Shown one piece after another: positions 38,801 to 53,800 of a stretch of 64,000 nt of DNA; position 1 is the first letter of the stretch, and each line of letters starts with the position of its first letter. This DNA is from Glandiceps talaboti (lineage: Eukaryota; Hemichordata; Enteropneusta; Spengelidae): contig NC_135555.1 of NCBI RefSeq assembly GCF_964340395.1, positions 15,479,246 through 15,543,245 on the forward strand, given 5' to 3'. Made by a program: the position numbers and the translations under genes. The notes under the pieces are model-generated. The model did no database searches. It was given only the letters and a program-made list of their open reading frames with translations, and was not told the origin of the DNA.

Positions 38801-41800
38801 CAAATGGGTTACATTGGGTAATCTGGGTTATTATGATAAAAAGCAACATGTATTTAAGTTATTAGACGTACACTGAAATTTAAAATAACTACATACCACA
38901 ACCATCCTCATCTGAATTATCGCCGCAGTCATCCATACCATCACAATGCCAGCTGGAGTAAATACAGTTTCCATTCCAACATTGAAACTGATCAGTTGAA
39001 CACCAACCTGTTTAATAGAGTAATCTTTTACAAACTTATTGTATCCAATATATCGTTACACAACTATAATAATTAAGGAAACTGCCACCCGTATTGGTGT
39101 CAACTGCGTTGTTTATTTCAATACTCCGTTTGCACAAGCTTGTTAATGTGACCAAATCGACCAACTGAGGCTGTTGACTTAGTAAATAAAGTTGTCAAAG
39201 ATGAAGTGATAAGATGAAAGGTCTATATTGATATCATGGCTTTACCCATTCGAAATGCATCTCTACTTTCTATACTTCCAGGGTTATAACAGTGGTCAAG
39301 AAATTCAAATTTCATTTAATTTAAGTAGGCACATACTTAAAAGTTGTTCTTCGATATCAGTGGTATACTAAAGAAAGTGTGTAATAGTGGGATGCGATAC
39401 CTTTGCTATGACAAAATAATCAAACTGTAATCAAGATAGTTTACACTATAAAAGACCAAGAAAGTATAAGTTCGCTAATACCTCTGTGACATTTATATAC
39501 TACTAAATACATACCACAGTTCATCTCATCGGAATTATCACCACAGTCATCCCAATTATCGCATTCCCAGTTGGAGTAAATACATACTCCATTGGCACAT
39601 TGAAACTCGTCAATGGAACACCAACCTGTTCAATAGAATATTCCTTACAACTTTACTATATCATGTAGATCATTATACGACTGTAATCTTAATCAAAATG
39701 CTGCACGTACAGTTTTCCATTCCATTGACTATTTCAATACGCTGTTTATTCAACAAAGTTAATATGTAATATATGACCAAACAGACCAACTTTGGCTGTT
39801 CATCCAGTAGATGACGATCACTCTCAAAGATGAAATGCTAACATGAAAGGTCGAAAGTGATATCATGGCTTCAGATATTTCAATTGGATCTCTATTTTCT
39901 AAACTTCAAGGCTTATAATACCTAGGAAATTTAACGTTTGGGTAATTCAACAAGACACATATACTTAAAATCGTTGCTGTCTCATACCAATGGTAGACTA
40001 ACCAAGTTGGTTACAGTAGGTAATATGGGTTATGATGATAAAAAACAACATGTAATTAAGTTATTAGACGTACACTGACATTTAAAATAACTACATACCA
40101 CAACCATCCTCATCTGAATTATCGCCGCAGTCATCCATACCATCACAATGCCAGCTGGAGTAAATACAGTTTCCATTCCAACATTGAAACTGGTCAGAGG
40201 AACACCAACCTGTTTAATAGAGTAATATTTTACAAATTTATTGTATCCAATATATCGTTACACAACTGTAACAATTAAGGAAACTGCCGCCCGCATTGTT
40301 GTCACTTGCGTTGTATATTTCATTACTCCATTTCCACGAGAAGATTGATTTTATATTATATGACCAAACAGGCCAACTTTGGCTGTTGACCTAGTAGATA
40401 AAGTTATCAAAGATGGAGTGATAAGATGAAAGATGGAAATTGATATCATAGATTCAGACTTTTCAATGGATCTCTACTTTTTAAACTTCAAAGCTCGTTA
40501 CCCAGGAAATTTAACGTTTGGGTAATTCCACTAGACACATTCTTCAAATCATTGCTGTTTGTAATCAATGGTACACTACAAATGGGTTACATTGGGTAAT
40601 ATGGGTTATGGTGATAAAAAGAAACATGTAATTAAGTTATTAGACGTACACTTATATGTAAAATAACTACATACCACAACCATCCTCATCTGAATTATCG
40701 CCGCAGTCATCCATACCATCACAATGCCAGCTGGAGTAAATACAGTTTCCATTCCAACATTGAAACTGGTCAGAGGAACACCAACCTGTTTAATAGAGTA
40801 ATCTTTTACAAATTTATTGTATCCAATATATCGTTACACAACTGTAGTAATTAAGGAAACTGCCGCCCGCATTGTTGTCAATTGCGTTGTCTATTTCATT
40901 ACTCCATTTGCACAAGAAGATTAATTTTATATTATATGACCAAACAGACCAACTTTGGCTGTTGACCTAGTAGATACAGTTATCAAAGATGGAGTGATAA
41001 GATGAAAGATGGAAATTGATATCATAGATTCAGACTTTTCAATGGATCTCTACTTTCTAAACTTCAAAGCCCGTTACCCAGGAAATTTAACGTTTGGGTA
41101 ATTCCACTAGACACATTCTTCAAATCATTGCTGTTTGTAATCAATGGTACACTACAAATGGGTTACATTGGGTAATCTGGGTTATTATGATAAAAAGCAA
41201 CATGTATTTAAGTTATTAGACGTACACTGACATTTAAAATAACTACATACCACAACCATCCTCATCTGAATTATCGCCGCAGTCATCCATACCATCACAA
41301 TGCCAGCTGGAGTAAATACAGTTTCCATTCCAACATTGAAACTGATCAGTTGAACACCAACCTGTTTAATAGAGTAATCTTTTACAAACTTATTGTATCC
41401 AATATATCGTTACACAACTATAATAATTAAGGAAACTGCCACCCGTATTGGTGTCAACTGCGTTGTTTATTTCAATACTCCGTTTGCACAAGCTTGTTAA
41501 TGTGACCAAATCGACCAACTGAGGCTGTTGACTTAGTAAATAAAGTTGTCAAAGATGAAGTGATAAGATGAAAGGTCTATATTGATATCATGGCTTTACC
41601 CATTCGAAATGCATCTCTACTTTCTATACTTCCAGGGTTATAACAGTGGTCAAGAAATTCAAATTTCATTTAATTTAAGTAGGCACATACTTAAAAGTTG
41701 TTCTTCGATATCAGTGGTATACTAAAGAAAGTGTGTAATAGTGGGATGCGATACCTTTGCTATGACAAAATAATCAAACTGTAATCAAGATAGTTTACAC

Positions 41801-44800
41801 TATAAAAGACCAAGAAAGTATAAGTTCGCTAATACCTCTGTGACATTTATATACTACTAAATACATACCACAGTTCATCTCATCGGAATTATCACCACAG
41901 TCATCCCAATTATCGCATTCCCAGTTGGAGTAAATACATACTCCATTGGCACATTGAAACTCGTCAATGGAACACCAACCTGTTCAATAGAATATTCCTT
42001 ACAACTTTACTATATCATGTAGATCATTATACGACTGTAATCTTAATCAAAATGCTGCACGTACAGTTTTCCATTCCATTGACTATTTCAATACGCTGTT
42101 TATTCAACAAAGTTAATATGTAATATATGACCAAACAGACCAACTTTGGCTGTTCATCCAGTAGATGACGATCACTCTCAAAGATGAAATGCTAACATGA
42201 AAGGTCGAAAGTGATATCATGGCTTCAGATATTTCAATTGGATCTCTATTTTCTAAACTTCAAGGCTTATAATACCTAGGAAATTTAACGTTTGGGTAAT
42301 TCAACAAGACACATATACTTAAAATCGTTGCTGTCTCATACCAATGGTAGACTAACCAAGTTGGTTACAGTAGGTAATATGGGTTATGATGATAAAAAAC
42401 AACATGTAATTAAGTTATTAGACGTACACTGACATTTAAAATAACTACATACCACAACCATCCTCATCTGAATTATCGCCGCAGTCATCCATACCATCAC
42501 AATGCCAGCTGGAGTAAATACAGTTTCCATTCCAACATTGAAACTGGTCAGAGGAACACCAACCTGTTTAATAGAGTAATCTTTTACAAATTTATTGTAT
42601 CCAATATATCGTTACACAACTGTAACAATTAAGGAAACTGCCGCCCGCATTGTTGTCACTTGCGTTGTATATTTCATTACTCCATTTCCACGAGAAGATT
42701 GATTTTATATTATATGACCAAACAGGCCAACTTTGGCTGTTGACCTAGTAGATAAAGTTATCAAAGATGGAGTGATAAGATGAAAGATGGAAATTGATAT
42801 CATAGATTCAGACTTTTCAATGGATCTCTACTTTTTAAACTTCAAAGCTCGTTACCCAGGAAATTTAACGTTTGGGTAATTACACTAGACACATTCTTCA
42901 AATCATTGCTGTTTGTAATCAATGGTACACTACAAATGGGTTACATTGGGTAATATGGGTTATGGTGATAAAAAGAAACATGTAATTAAGTTATTAGACG
43001 TACATTTATATGTAAAATAACTACATACCACAACCATCCTCATCTGAATTATCGCCGCAGTCATCCATATCATCACAATGCCAGCTGGAGTAAATACAGT
43101 TTCCATTCCAACATTGAAACTGGTCAGAGGAACACCAACCTGTTTAATAGAGTAATCTTTTACAAATTTATTGTATCCAATATATCGTTACACAACTGTA
43201 GTAATTAAGGAAACTGCCGCCCGCATTGTTGTCAATTGCGTTGTCTATTTCATTACTCCATTTGCACAAGAAGATTAATTTTATATTATATGACCAAACA
43301 GACCAACTTTGGCTGTTGACCTAGTAGATACAGTTATCAAAGATGGAGTGATAAGATGAAAGATGGAAATTGATATCATAGATTCAGACTTTTCAATGGA
43401 TCTCTACTTTCTAAACTTCAAAGCCCGTTACCCAGGAAATTTAACGTTTGGGTAATTCCACTAGACACATTCTTCAAATCATTGCTGTTTGTAATCAATG
43501 GTACACTACAAATGGGTTACATTGGGTAATCTGGGTTATTATGATAAAAAGCAACATGTATTTAAGTTATTAGACGTACACTGAAATTTAAAATAACTAC
43601 GTATACATACCACAACCATCCTCATCTGAATTATCGCCGCAGTCATCCATACCATCACAATGCCAGCTGGAGTAAATACAGTTTCCATTCCAACATTGAA
43701 ACTGGTCAGTTGAACACCAACCTGTTTAATAGAGTAATCTTTTACAAACTTATTGTATCCAATATATCGTTACACAACTATAATAATTAAGGAAACTGCC
43801 ACCCGTATTGGTGTCAACTGCGTTGTTTATTTCAATACTCCGTTTGCACAAGCTTGTTAATGTGACCAAATCGACCAACTGGGGCTGTTGACTTAGTAAA
43901 TAAAGTTGTCAAAGATGAAGTGATAAGATGAAAGGTCTATATTGATATCATGGCTTTACCCATTCGAAACGCATCTCTACTTTCTATACTTCCAGGGTTA
44001 TAACAGTGGTCAAGAAATTCAAATTTCATTTAATTTAAGTAGGCACATACTTAAAAGTTGTTCTTCGATATCAGTGGTATACTAAAGAAAGTGTGTAATA
44101 GTGGGATGCGATACCTTTGCTATGACAAAATAATCAAACTGTAATCAAGATAGTTTACACTATAAAAGACCAAGAAAGTATAAGTTCGCTAATACCTCTG
44201 TGACATTTATATACTACTAAATACATACCACAGTTCATCTCATCGGAATTATCACCACAGTCATCCCAATTATCGCATTCCCAGTTGGAGTAAATACATA
44301 CTCCATTGGCACATTGAAACTCGTCAATGGAACACCAACCTGTTCAATAGAATATTCCTTACAACTTTACTATATCATGTAGATCATTATACGACTGTAA
44401 TCTTAATCAAAATGCTGCACGTACGGTTTTCCATTCCATTGACTATTTCAATACGCTGTTTATTCAACAAAGTTAATATGTAATATATGACCAAACAGAC
44501 CAACTTTGGCTGTTCATCCAGTAGATGACGATCACTCTCAAAGATGAAATGCTAACATGAAAGGTCGAAAGTGATATCATGGCTTCAGACATTTCAATTG
44601 GATCTCTATTTTCTAAACTTCAAGGCTTATAATACCTAGGAAATTTAACGTTTGGGTAATTCAACAAGACACATATACTTAAAATCGTTGCTGTCTCATA
44701 CCAATGGTAGACTAAACAAGTGGGTTACAGTAGGTAATATGGGTTATGATGATAAAGAACAACATGTAATTAAGTTATTAGACGTACACTGAAAATTAAA

Positions 44801-47800
44801 ATAACTACATACCACAACCATCCTCATCTGAATTATCGCCGCAGTCATCCATACCATCACAATGCCAGCTGGAGTAAATACAGTTTCCATTCCAACATTG
44901 AAATTGGTCAGAGGAACACCAACCTGTTTAATAGAGTAATCTTTTACAAATTTATTGTATCCAATATATCGTGACACAACTATAATAATTAAGGAAACTA
45001 CCGCCCGTATTGGTGTCAACTGCGTTGTCTAATTCAATACTCCGTTTGCACAAGATTGTTAATGTGACCAAACCGACCAACTGGGGCTGTTGACTTAGTA
45101 AATAAAGTTGTCAAAGATGAAGTGATAAGATGAAAGGTCTATATTGATATCATGGCTTTACCCATTCGAAATGCATCTCTACTTTCTATACTTCCAGGGT
45201 TATAACAGTGGTCAAGAAATTCAAATTTCAATCAATTTAAGTAGGCACATACTTAAAAGTTGTTCTTCGATATCAGTGGTATACTAAAGAAAGTGTGTAA
45301 TAGTGGGATGCGATACCTTTGCTATGACAAAATAATCAGCCTGTAATCAAGATAGTTTACACTATAAAAGACCAAGAAAGTATAAGCTCGCTAATACCGC
45401 TGTGACATTTATATACTACTAAATACATACCACAGTTCATCTCATCGGAATTATCACCACAGTCATCCCAATTATCGCATTCCCAGTTGGAGTAAATACA
45501 TACTCCATTGGCACATTGAAACTCGTCAATGGAACACCAACCTGTTCAATAGAATATTCCTTACAACTTTACTATATCATGTAGATCATTATACGACTGT
45601 AATCTTAATCAAAATGCTGCACGTACGGTTTTCCATTCCATTGACTATTTCAATACGCTGTTTATTCAACAAAGTTAATATGTAATATATGACCAAACAG
45701 ACCAACTTTAGCTGTTCATCCAGTAGATGACGATCACTCTCAAAGATGAAATGCTAACATGAAAGGTCGAAAGTGATATCATGGCTTCAGACATTTCAAT
45801 TGGATCTCTATTTTCTAAACTTCAAGGCTTATAATACCTAGGAAATTTCACGTTTGGGTAATTCAACAAGACACATATACTTAAAATCGTTGCTGTCTCA
45901 TACCAATGGTAGACTAACCAAGTTGGTTACAGTAGGTAATATGGGTTATGATGATAAAAAACAACATGTAATTAAGTTATTAGACGCACACTGACATTTA
46001 AAATAACTACATACCACAACCATCCTCATCTGAATTATCGCCGCAGTCATCCATACCATCACAATGCCAGCTGGAGTAAATACAGTTTCCATTCCAACAT
46101 TGAAACTGGTCAGAGGAACACCAACCTGTTTAATAGAGTAATCTTTTACAAATTTATTGTATCCAATATATCGTTACACAACTGTAATAATTAAGGAAAC
46201 TGCCGCCCGCATTGTTGTCAATTGCGTTGTATATTTCATTACTCCATTTCCACGAGAAGATTGATTTTATATTATATGACCAAACAGGCCAACTTTGGCT
46301 GTTGACCTAGTAGATAAAGTTATCAAAGATGGAGTGATAAGATGAAAGATGGAAATTGATATCATAGATTCAGACTTTTCAATGGATCTCTACTTTTTAA
46401 ACTTCAAAGCTCGTTACCCAGGAAATTTAACGTTTGGGTAATTCCACTAGAAACATTCTTCAAATCATTGCTGTTTTTAATCAATGGTACACTACAAATG
46501 GGTTACATTGGGTAATATAGGTTATGGTGATAAAAAGAAACATGTAATTAAGTTATTAGACGTACACTTATATGTAAAATAACTACATACCACAACCATC
46601 CTCATCTGAATTATCGCCGCAGTCATCCATACCATCACAATGCCAGCTGGAGTAAATACAGCTTCCATTCCAACATTGAAACTGGTCAGAGGAACACCAA
46701 CCTGTTTAATAGAGTAATCTTTTACAAATTTATTGTATCCAATATATCGTTACACAACTGTAGTAATTAAGGAAACTGCCGCCCGCATTGTTGTCAATTG
46801 CGTTGTCTATTTCATTACTCCATTTGCACAAGAAGATTAATTTTATATTATATGACCAAACAGACCAACTTTGGCTGTTGACCTAGTAGATAAAGTTATC
46901 AAAGATGGAGTCATAAGATGAAAGATGGAAATTGATATCATAGATTCAGACTTTTCAATGGATCTCTACTTTCTAAACTTCAAAGCTCGTTACCCAGGAA
47001 ATTTAACGTTTGGGTAATTCCACTAGACACATTCTTCAAATCATTGCTGTTTGTAATCAATGGTACACTACAAATGGGTTACATTGGGTAATCTGGGTTA
47101 TTATGATAAAAAGCAACATGTAATTAAGTTATTAGACGTACACTGAAATTTAAAATAACTACATACCACAACCATCCTCATCTGAATTATCGCCGCAGTC
47201 ATCCATACCATCACAATGCCAGCTGGAGTAAATACAGTTTCCATTCCAACATTGAAACTGGTCAGTTGAACACCAACCTGTTTAATAGAGTAATCTTTTA
47301 CAAACTTATTGTATCCAATATATCGTGACACAACTATAATAATTAAGGAAACTGCCACCCGTATTGGTGTCAACTGCGTTGTTTATTTCAATACTCCGTT
47401 TGCACAAGCTTGTTAATGCGACCAAATCGACCAACTGGGGCTGTTGACTTAGTAAATAAAGTTGTCAAAGATGAAGTGATAAGATGAAAGGTCTATATTG
47501 ATATCATGGCTTTACCCATTCGAAATGCATCTCTACTTTCTATACTTCCAGGGTTATAACAGTGGTCAAGAAATTCAAATTTCATTTAATTTAAGTAGGC
47601 ACATACTTAAAAGTTGTTCTTCGATATCATCAGTGGTATACTAAAGAAAGTGTGTAATAGTGGGATGCGATACCTTTGCTATGACAAAATAATCAGCCTG
47701 TAATCAAGATAGTTTACACTATAAAAGACCAAGAAAGTATAAGCTCGCTAATACCGCTGTGACATTTATATACTACTAAATACATACCACAGTTCATCTC

Positions 47801-50800
47801 ATCGGAATTATCACCACAGTCATCCCAATTATCGCATTCCCAGTTGGAGTAAATACATACTCCATTGGCACATTGAAACTCGTCAATGGAACACCAACCT
47901 GTTCAATAGAATATTCCTTACAACTTTACTATATCATGTAGATCATTATACGACTGTAATCTTAATCAAAATGCTGCACGTACGGTTTTCCATTCCATTG
48001 ACTATTTCAATACGCTGTTTATTCAACAAAGTTAATATGTAATATATGACCAAACAGACCAACTTTAGCTGTTCATCCAGTAGATGACGATCACTCTCAA
48101 AGATGAAATGCTAACATGAAAGGTCGAAAGTGATATCATGGCTTCAGACATTTCAATTGGATCTCTATTTTCTAAACTTCAAGGCTTATAATACCTAGGA
48201 AATTTAACGTTTGGGTAATTCAACAAGACACATATACTTAAAATCGTTGCTGTCTCATACCAATGGTAGACTAACCAAGTTGGTTACAGTAGGTAATATG
48301 GGTTATGATGATAAAAAACAACATGTAATTAAGTTATTAGACGTACACTGACATTTAAAATAACTACATACGACAACCATCCTCATCTGAATTATCGCCG
48401 CAGTCATCCATACCATCACAATGCCAGCTGGAGTAAATACAGTTTCCATTCCAACATTGAAACTGGTCAGAGGAACACCAACCTGTTTAATAGAGTAATC
48501 TTTTACAAATTTATTGTATCCAATATATCGTTACACAACTGTAACAATTAAGGAAACTGCCGCCCGCATTGTTGTCAATTGCGTTGTATATTTCATTACT
48601 CCATTTCCACGAGAAGATTGATTTTATATTATATGACCAAACAGGCCAACTTTGGCTGTTGACCTAGTAGATAAAGTTATCAAAGATGGAGTGATAAGAT
48701 GAAAGATGGAAATTGATATCATAGATTCAGACTTTTCAATGGATCTCTACTTTTTAAACTTCAAAGCTCGTTACCCAGGAAATTTAACGTTTGGGTAATT
48801 CCACTAGAAACATTCTTCAAATCATTGCTGTTTGTAATCAATGGTACACTACAAATGGGTTACATTGGGTAATATGGGTTATGGTGATAAAAAGAAACAT
48901 GTAATTAAGTTATTAGACGTACACTTATATGTAAAATAACTACATACCACAACCATCCTCATCTGAATTATCGCCGCAGTCATCCATACCATCACAATGC
49001 CAGCTGGAGTAAATACAGTTTCCATTCCAACATTGAAACTGGTCAGAGGAACACCAACCTGTTTAATAGAGTAATATTTTACAAATTTATTGTATCCAAT
49101 ATATCGTTACACAACTGTAGTAATTAAGGAAACTGCCGCCCGCATTGTTGTCAATTGCGTTGTCTATTTCATTACTCCATTTGCACAAGAAGATTAATTT
49201 TATATTATATGACCAAACAGACCAACTTTGGCTGTTGACCTAGTAGATAAAGTTATCAAAGATGGAGTGATAAGATGAAAGATGGAAATTGATATCATAG
49301 ATTCAGACTTTTCAATGGATCTCTACTTTCTAAACTTCAAAGCTCGTTACCCAGGAAATTTAACGTTTGGGTAATTCCACTAGACACATTCTTCAAATCA
49401 TTGCTGTTTGTAATCAATGGTACACTACAAATGGGTTACATTGGGTAATCTGGGTTATTATGATAAAAAGCAACATGTATTTAAGTTATTAGACGTACAC
49501 TGAAATTTAAAATAACTACATACCACAACCATCCTCATCTGAATTATCGCCGCAGTCATCCATACCATCACAATGCCAGCTGGAGTAAATACAGTTTCCA
49601 TTCCAACATTGAAACTGGTCAGTTGAACACCAACCTGTTTAATAGAGTAATCTTTTACAAACTTATTGTATCCAATATATCGTTACACAACTATAATAAT
49701 TAAGGAAACTGCCTCCCGTATTGTTGTCAACTGCGTTGTTTATTTCAATACCCCGTTTGCACAAGCTTGTTAATGCGACCAAATCGACCAACTGGGGCTG
49801 TTGACTTAGTAAATAAAGTTGTCAAAGATGAAGTGATAAGATGAAAGGTCTATATTGATATCATGGCTTTACCCATTCGAAATGCATCTCTACTTTCTAT
49901 ACTTCCAGGGTTATAACAGTGGTCAGGAAATTCAAATTTAATTTAATTTAAGTAGGCACATACTTAAAAGTTGTTCTTCGATATCATCAGTGGTATACTA
50001 AAGAAAGTGTGTAATAGTGGGATGCGATACCTTTGCTATGACAAAATAATCAGCCTGTAATCAAGATAGTTTACACTATAAAAGACCAAGAAAGTATAAG
50101 CTCGCTAATACCTCTGTGACATTTATATACTACTAAATACATACCACAGTTCATCTCATCGGAATTATCACCACAGTCATCCCAATTATCGCATTCCCAG
50201 TTGGAGTAAATACATCCTCCATTGGCACATTGAAACTCGTCAATGGAACACCAACCTGTTCAATAGAATATTCCTTACAACTTTACTATATCATGTAGAT
50301 CATTATACGACTGTAATCTTAATCAAAATGCTGCACGTACGGTTTTCCATTCCATTGACTATTTCAATACGCTGTTTATTCAACAAAGTTAATATGTAAT
50401 ATATGACCAAACAGACCAACTTTAGCTGTTCATCCAGTAGATGACGATCACTCTCAAAGATGAAATGCTAACATGAAAGGTCGAAAGTGATATCATGGCT
50501 TCAGACATTTCAATTGGATCTCTATTTTCTAAACTTCAAGGCTTATAATACCTAGGAAATTTAACGTTTGGGTAATTCAACAAGACACATATACTTAAAA
50601 TCGTTGCTGTCTCATACCAATGGTAGACTAAACAAGTTGGTTACAGTAGGTAATGTGGGTTATGATGATAAAAAACAACATGTAATTAAGTTATTAGACG
50701 TACACTGAAAATTAAAATAATTACATACCACAACCATCCTCATCTGAATTATCGCCGCAGTCATCCATACCATCACAATGCCAGCTGGAGTAAATACAGT

Positions 50801-53800
50801 TTCCATTCCAACATTGAAATTGGTCAGAGGAACACCAACCTGTTTAATAGAGTAATCTTTTACAAATTTATTGTATCCAATATATCATTACACAACTGTA
50901 ATAATTAAGGAAACTGCCGCCCGCATTGTTGTCAATTGCGTTATCTATTTCATTACTCCATTTCCACGAGAAGATTAATTTTATATTATATGACCAAACA
51001 GACCAACTTTGGCTGTTGACCTAGTAGATAAAGTTATCAAAGATGGAGTCATAAGATGAAAGATGGAAATTGATATCATAGATTCAGACTTTTCAATGGA
51101 TCTCTACTTTCTAAACTTCAAAGCTCGTTACCCAGGAAATTTAACGTTTGGGTAATTCCACTAGAGACATTCTTCAAATCATTGCTGTTTGAAATTAATG
51201 GTACACTACAAATGGGTTACATTGGGTAATATGGGTTATGATGATAAAAAGCAACATGTAATTAAGTTATTAGATGTACACTGAAATTTAAAATAACTAC
51301 ATACCACAACCATCCTCATCTGAATTATCACCGCAGTCATCCATACCATCACAATGCCAGCTGGAGTAAATACAATTTCCATTCCAACATTGAAACTGGT
51401 CAGTCGAACACCAACCTGTTTAATAGAGTAATCTTTTACAAATTTATTGTATCCAATATATCGTTACACAACTATAATAATTAAGGAAACTGCCTCCCGT
51501 ATTGTTGTCAACTGCGTTGTCTATTTCAATACTCCGTTTGCACAAGATTGTTAATGTGACCAAGCAGACTAACTTGGTCTTTTGACTTAGTAAATAAAGT
51601 TGTCAAAGATGAAGTGATAAGATGAAAGGTCTATATTGATATCATGGCTTTACCCATTCGAAATGCATCTCTACTTTCTATACTTCCAGGGTTATAACAG
51701 TGGTCAAGAAATTCAAATTTCAATCAATTTAAGTAGGCACATACTTAAAAGTTGTTCTTCGATATCATCAGTGGTATACTAAAGAAAGTGTGTAATAGTG
51801 GGATGCGATACCTTTGCTATGACTAAATAATCAGCCTGTAATCAAGATAGTTTACACGCTAAAAGACCAAGAAAGTATAAGTTCGCTAATACCTCTGTGA
51901 CATTTATATACTACTAAATACATACCACAGTTCATCTCATCGGAATTATCACCACAGTCATCCCAATTATCGCATTCCCAGTTGGAGTAAATACATACTC
52001 CATTGGCACATTGAAACTCGTCAATGGAACACCAACCTGTTCAATAGAATATTCCTTACAACTTTACTATATCATGTAGATCATTATACGACTGTAATAA
52101 TTAATCAAAATGCTGCACGTACAGTTTTCCATTCCATTGACTATTTCAATACGCTGTTTATTCAACAAAGTTAATATGTAATATATGACCAAACAGACCA
52201 ACTTTAGCTGTTCATCCAGTAGATGACGATCACTCTCAAAGATGAAATGCTAACATGAAAGGTCGAAAGTGATATCATGGCTTCAGACATTTCAATTGGA
52301 TCTCTATTTTCTAAACTTCAAGGCTTATAATACCTAGGAAATTTAACGTTTGGGTAATTCAACAAGACACATATACTTAAAATCGTTGCTGTCTCATACC
52401 AATGGTAGACTAACCAAGTTGGTTACAGTAGGTAATATGGGTTATGATGATAAAAAACAACATGTAATTAAGTTATTAGACGTACACTGACATTTAAAAT
52501 AACTACATACCACAACCATCCTCATCTGAATTATCGCCGCAGTCATCCATACCATCACAATGCCAGCTGGAGTAAATACAGTTTCCATTCCAACATTGAA
52601 ACTGGTCAGAGGAACACCAACCTGTTTAATAGAGTAATATTTTACAAATTTATTGTATCCAATATATCGTTACACAACTGTAACAATTAAGGAAACTGCC
52701 GCCCGCATTGTTGTCACTTGCGTTGTATATTTCATTACTCCATTTCCACGAGAAGATTGATTTTATATTATATGACCAAACAGGCCAACTTTGGCTGTTG
52801 ACCTAGTAGATAAAGTTATCAAAGATGGAGTGATAAGATGAAAGATGGAAATTGATATCATAGATTCAGACTTTTCAATGGATCTCTACTTTTTAAACTT
52901 CAAAGCTCGTTACCCAGGAAATTTAACGTTTGGGTAATTCCACTAGACACATTCTTCAAATCATTGCTGTTTGTAATCAATGGTACACTACAAATGGGTT
53001 ACATTGGGTAATATGGGTTATGGTGATAAAAAGAAACATGTAATTAAGTTATTAGACGTACACTTATATGTAAAATAACTACATACCACAACCATCCTCA
53101 TCTGAATTATCGCCGCAGTCATCCATACCATCACAATGCCAGCTGGAGTAAATACAGTTTCCATTCCAACATTGAAACTGGTCAGAGGAACACCAACCTG
53201 TTTAATAGAGTAATCTTTTACAAATTTATTGTATCCAATATATCGTTACACAACTGTAGTAATTAAGGAAACTGCCGCCCGCATTGTTGTCAACTGCGTT
53301 GTTTATTTCAATACTCCGTTTGCACAAGAAGATTAATTTTATATTATATGACCAAACAGACCAACTTTGGCTGTTGACCTAGTAGATACAGTTATCAAAG
53401 ATGGAGTGATAAGATGAAAGATGGAAATTGATATCATAGATTCAGACTTTTCAATGGATCTCTACTTTCTAAACTTCAAAGCCCGTTACCCAGGAAATTT
53501 AACGTTTGGGTAATTCCACTAGACACATTCTTCAAATCATTGCTGTTTGTAATCAATGGTACACTACAAATGGGTTACATTGGGTAATCTGGGTTATTAT
53601 GATAAAAAGCAACATGTATTTAAGTTATTAGACGTACACTGAAATTTAAAATAACTACATACCACAACCATCCTCATCTGAATTATCGCCGCAGTCATCC
53701 ATACCATCACAATGCCAGCTGGAGTAAATACAGTTTCCATTCCAACATTGAAACTGATCAGTTGAACACCAACCTGTTTAATAGAGTAATCTTTTACAAA

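Noticed and set aside
44744-45019. 91-codon minus-strand open frame across an LDLa exon (and a similar one at 47,101-47,373)
   Set aside because: It reads exon B in a wrong frame plus unspliced intron. It exists only because a private T-to-G change removes a stop, and it encodes no Cys pattern.
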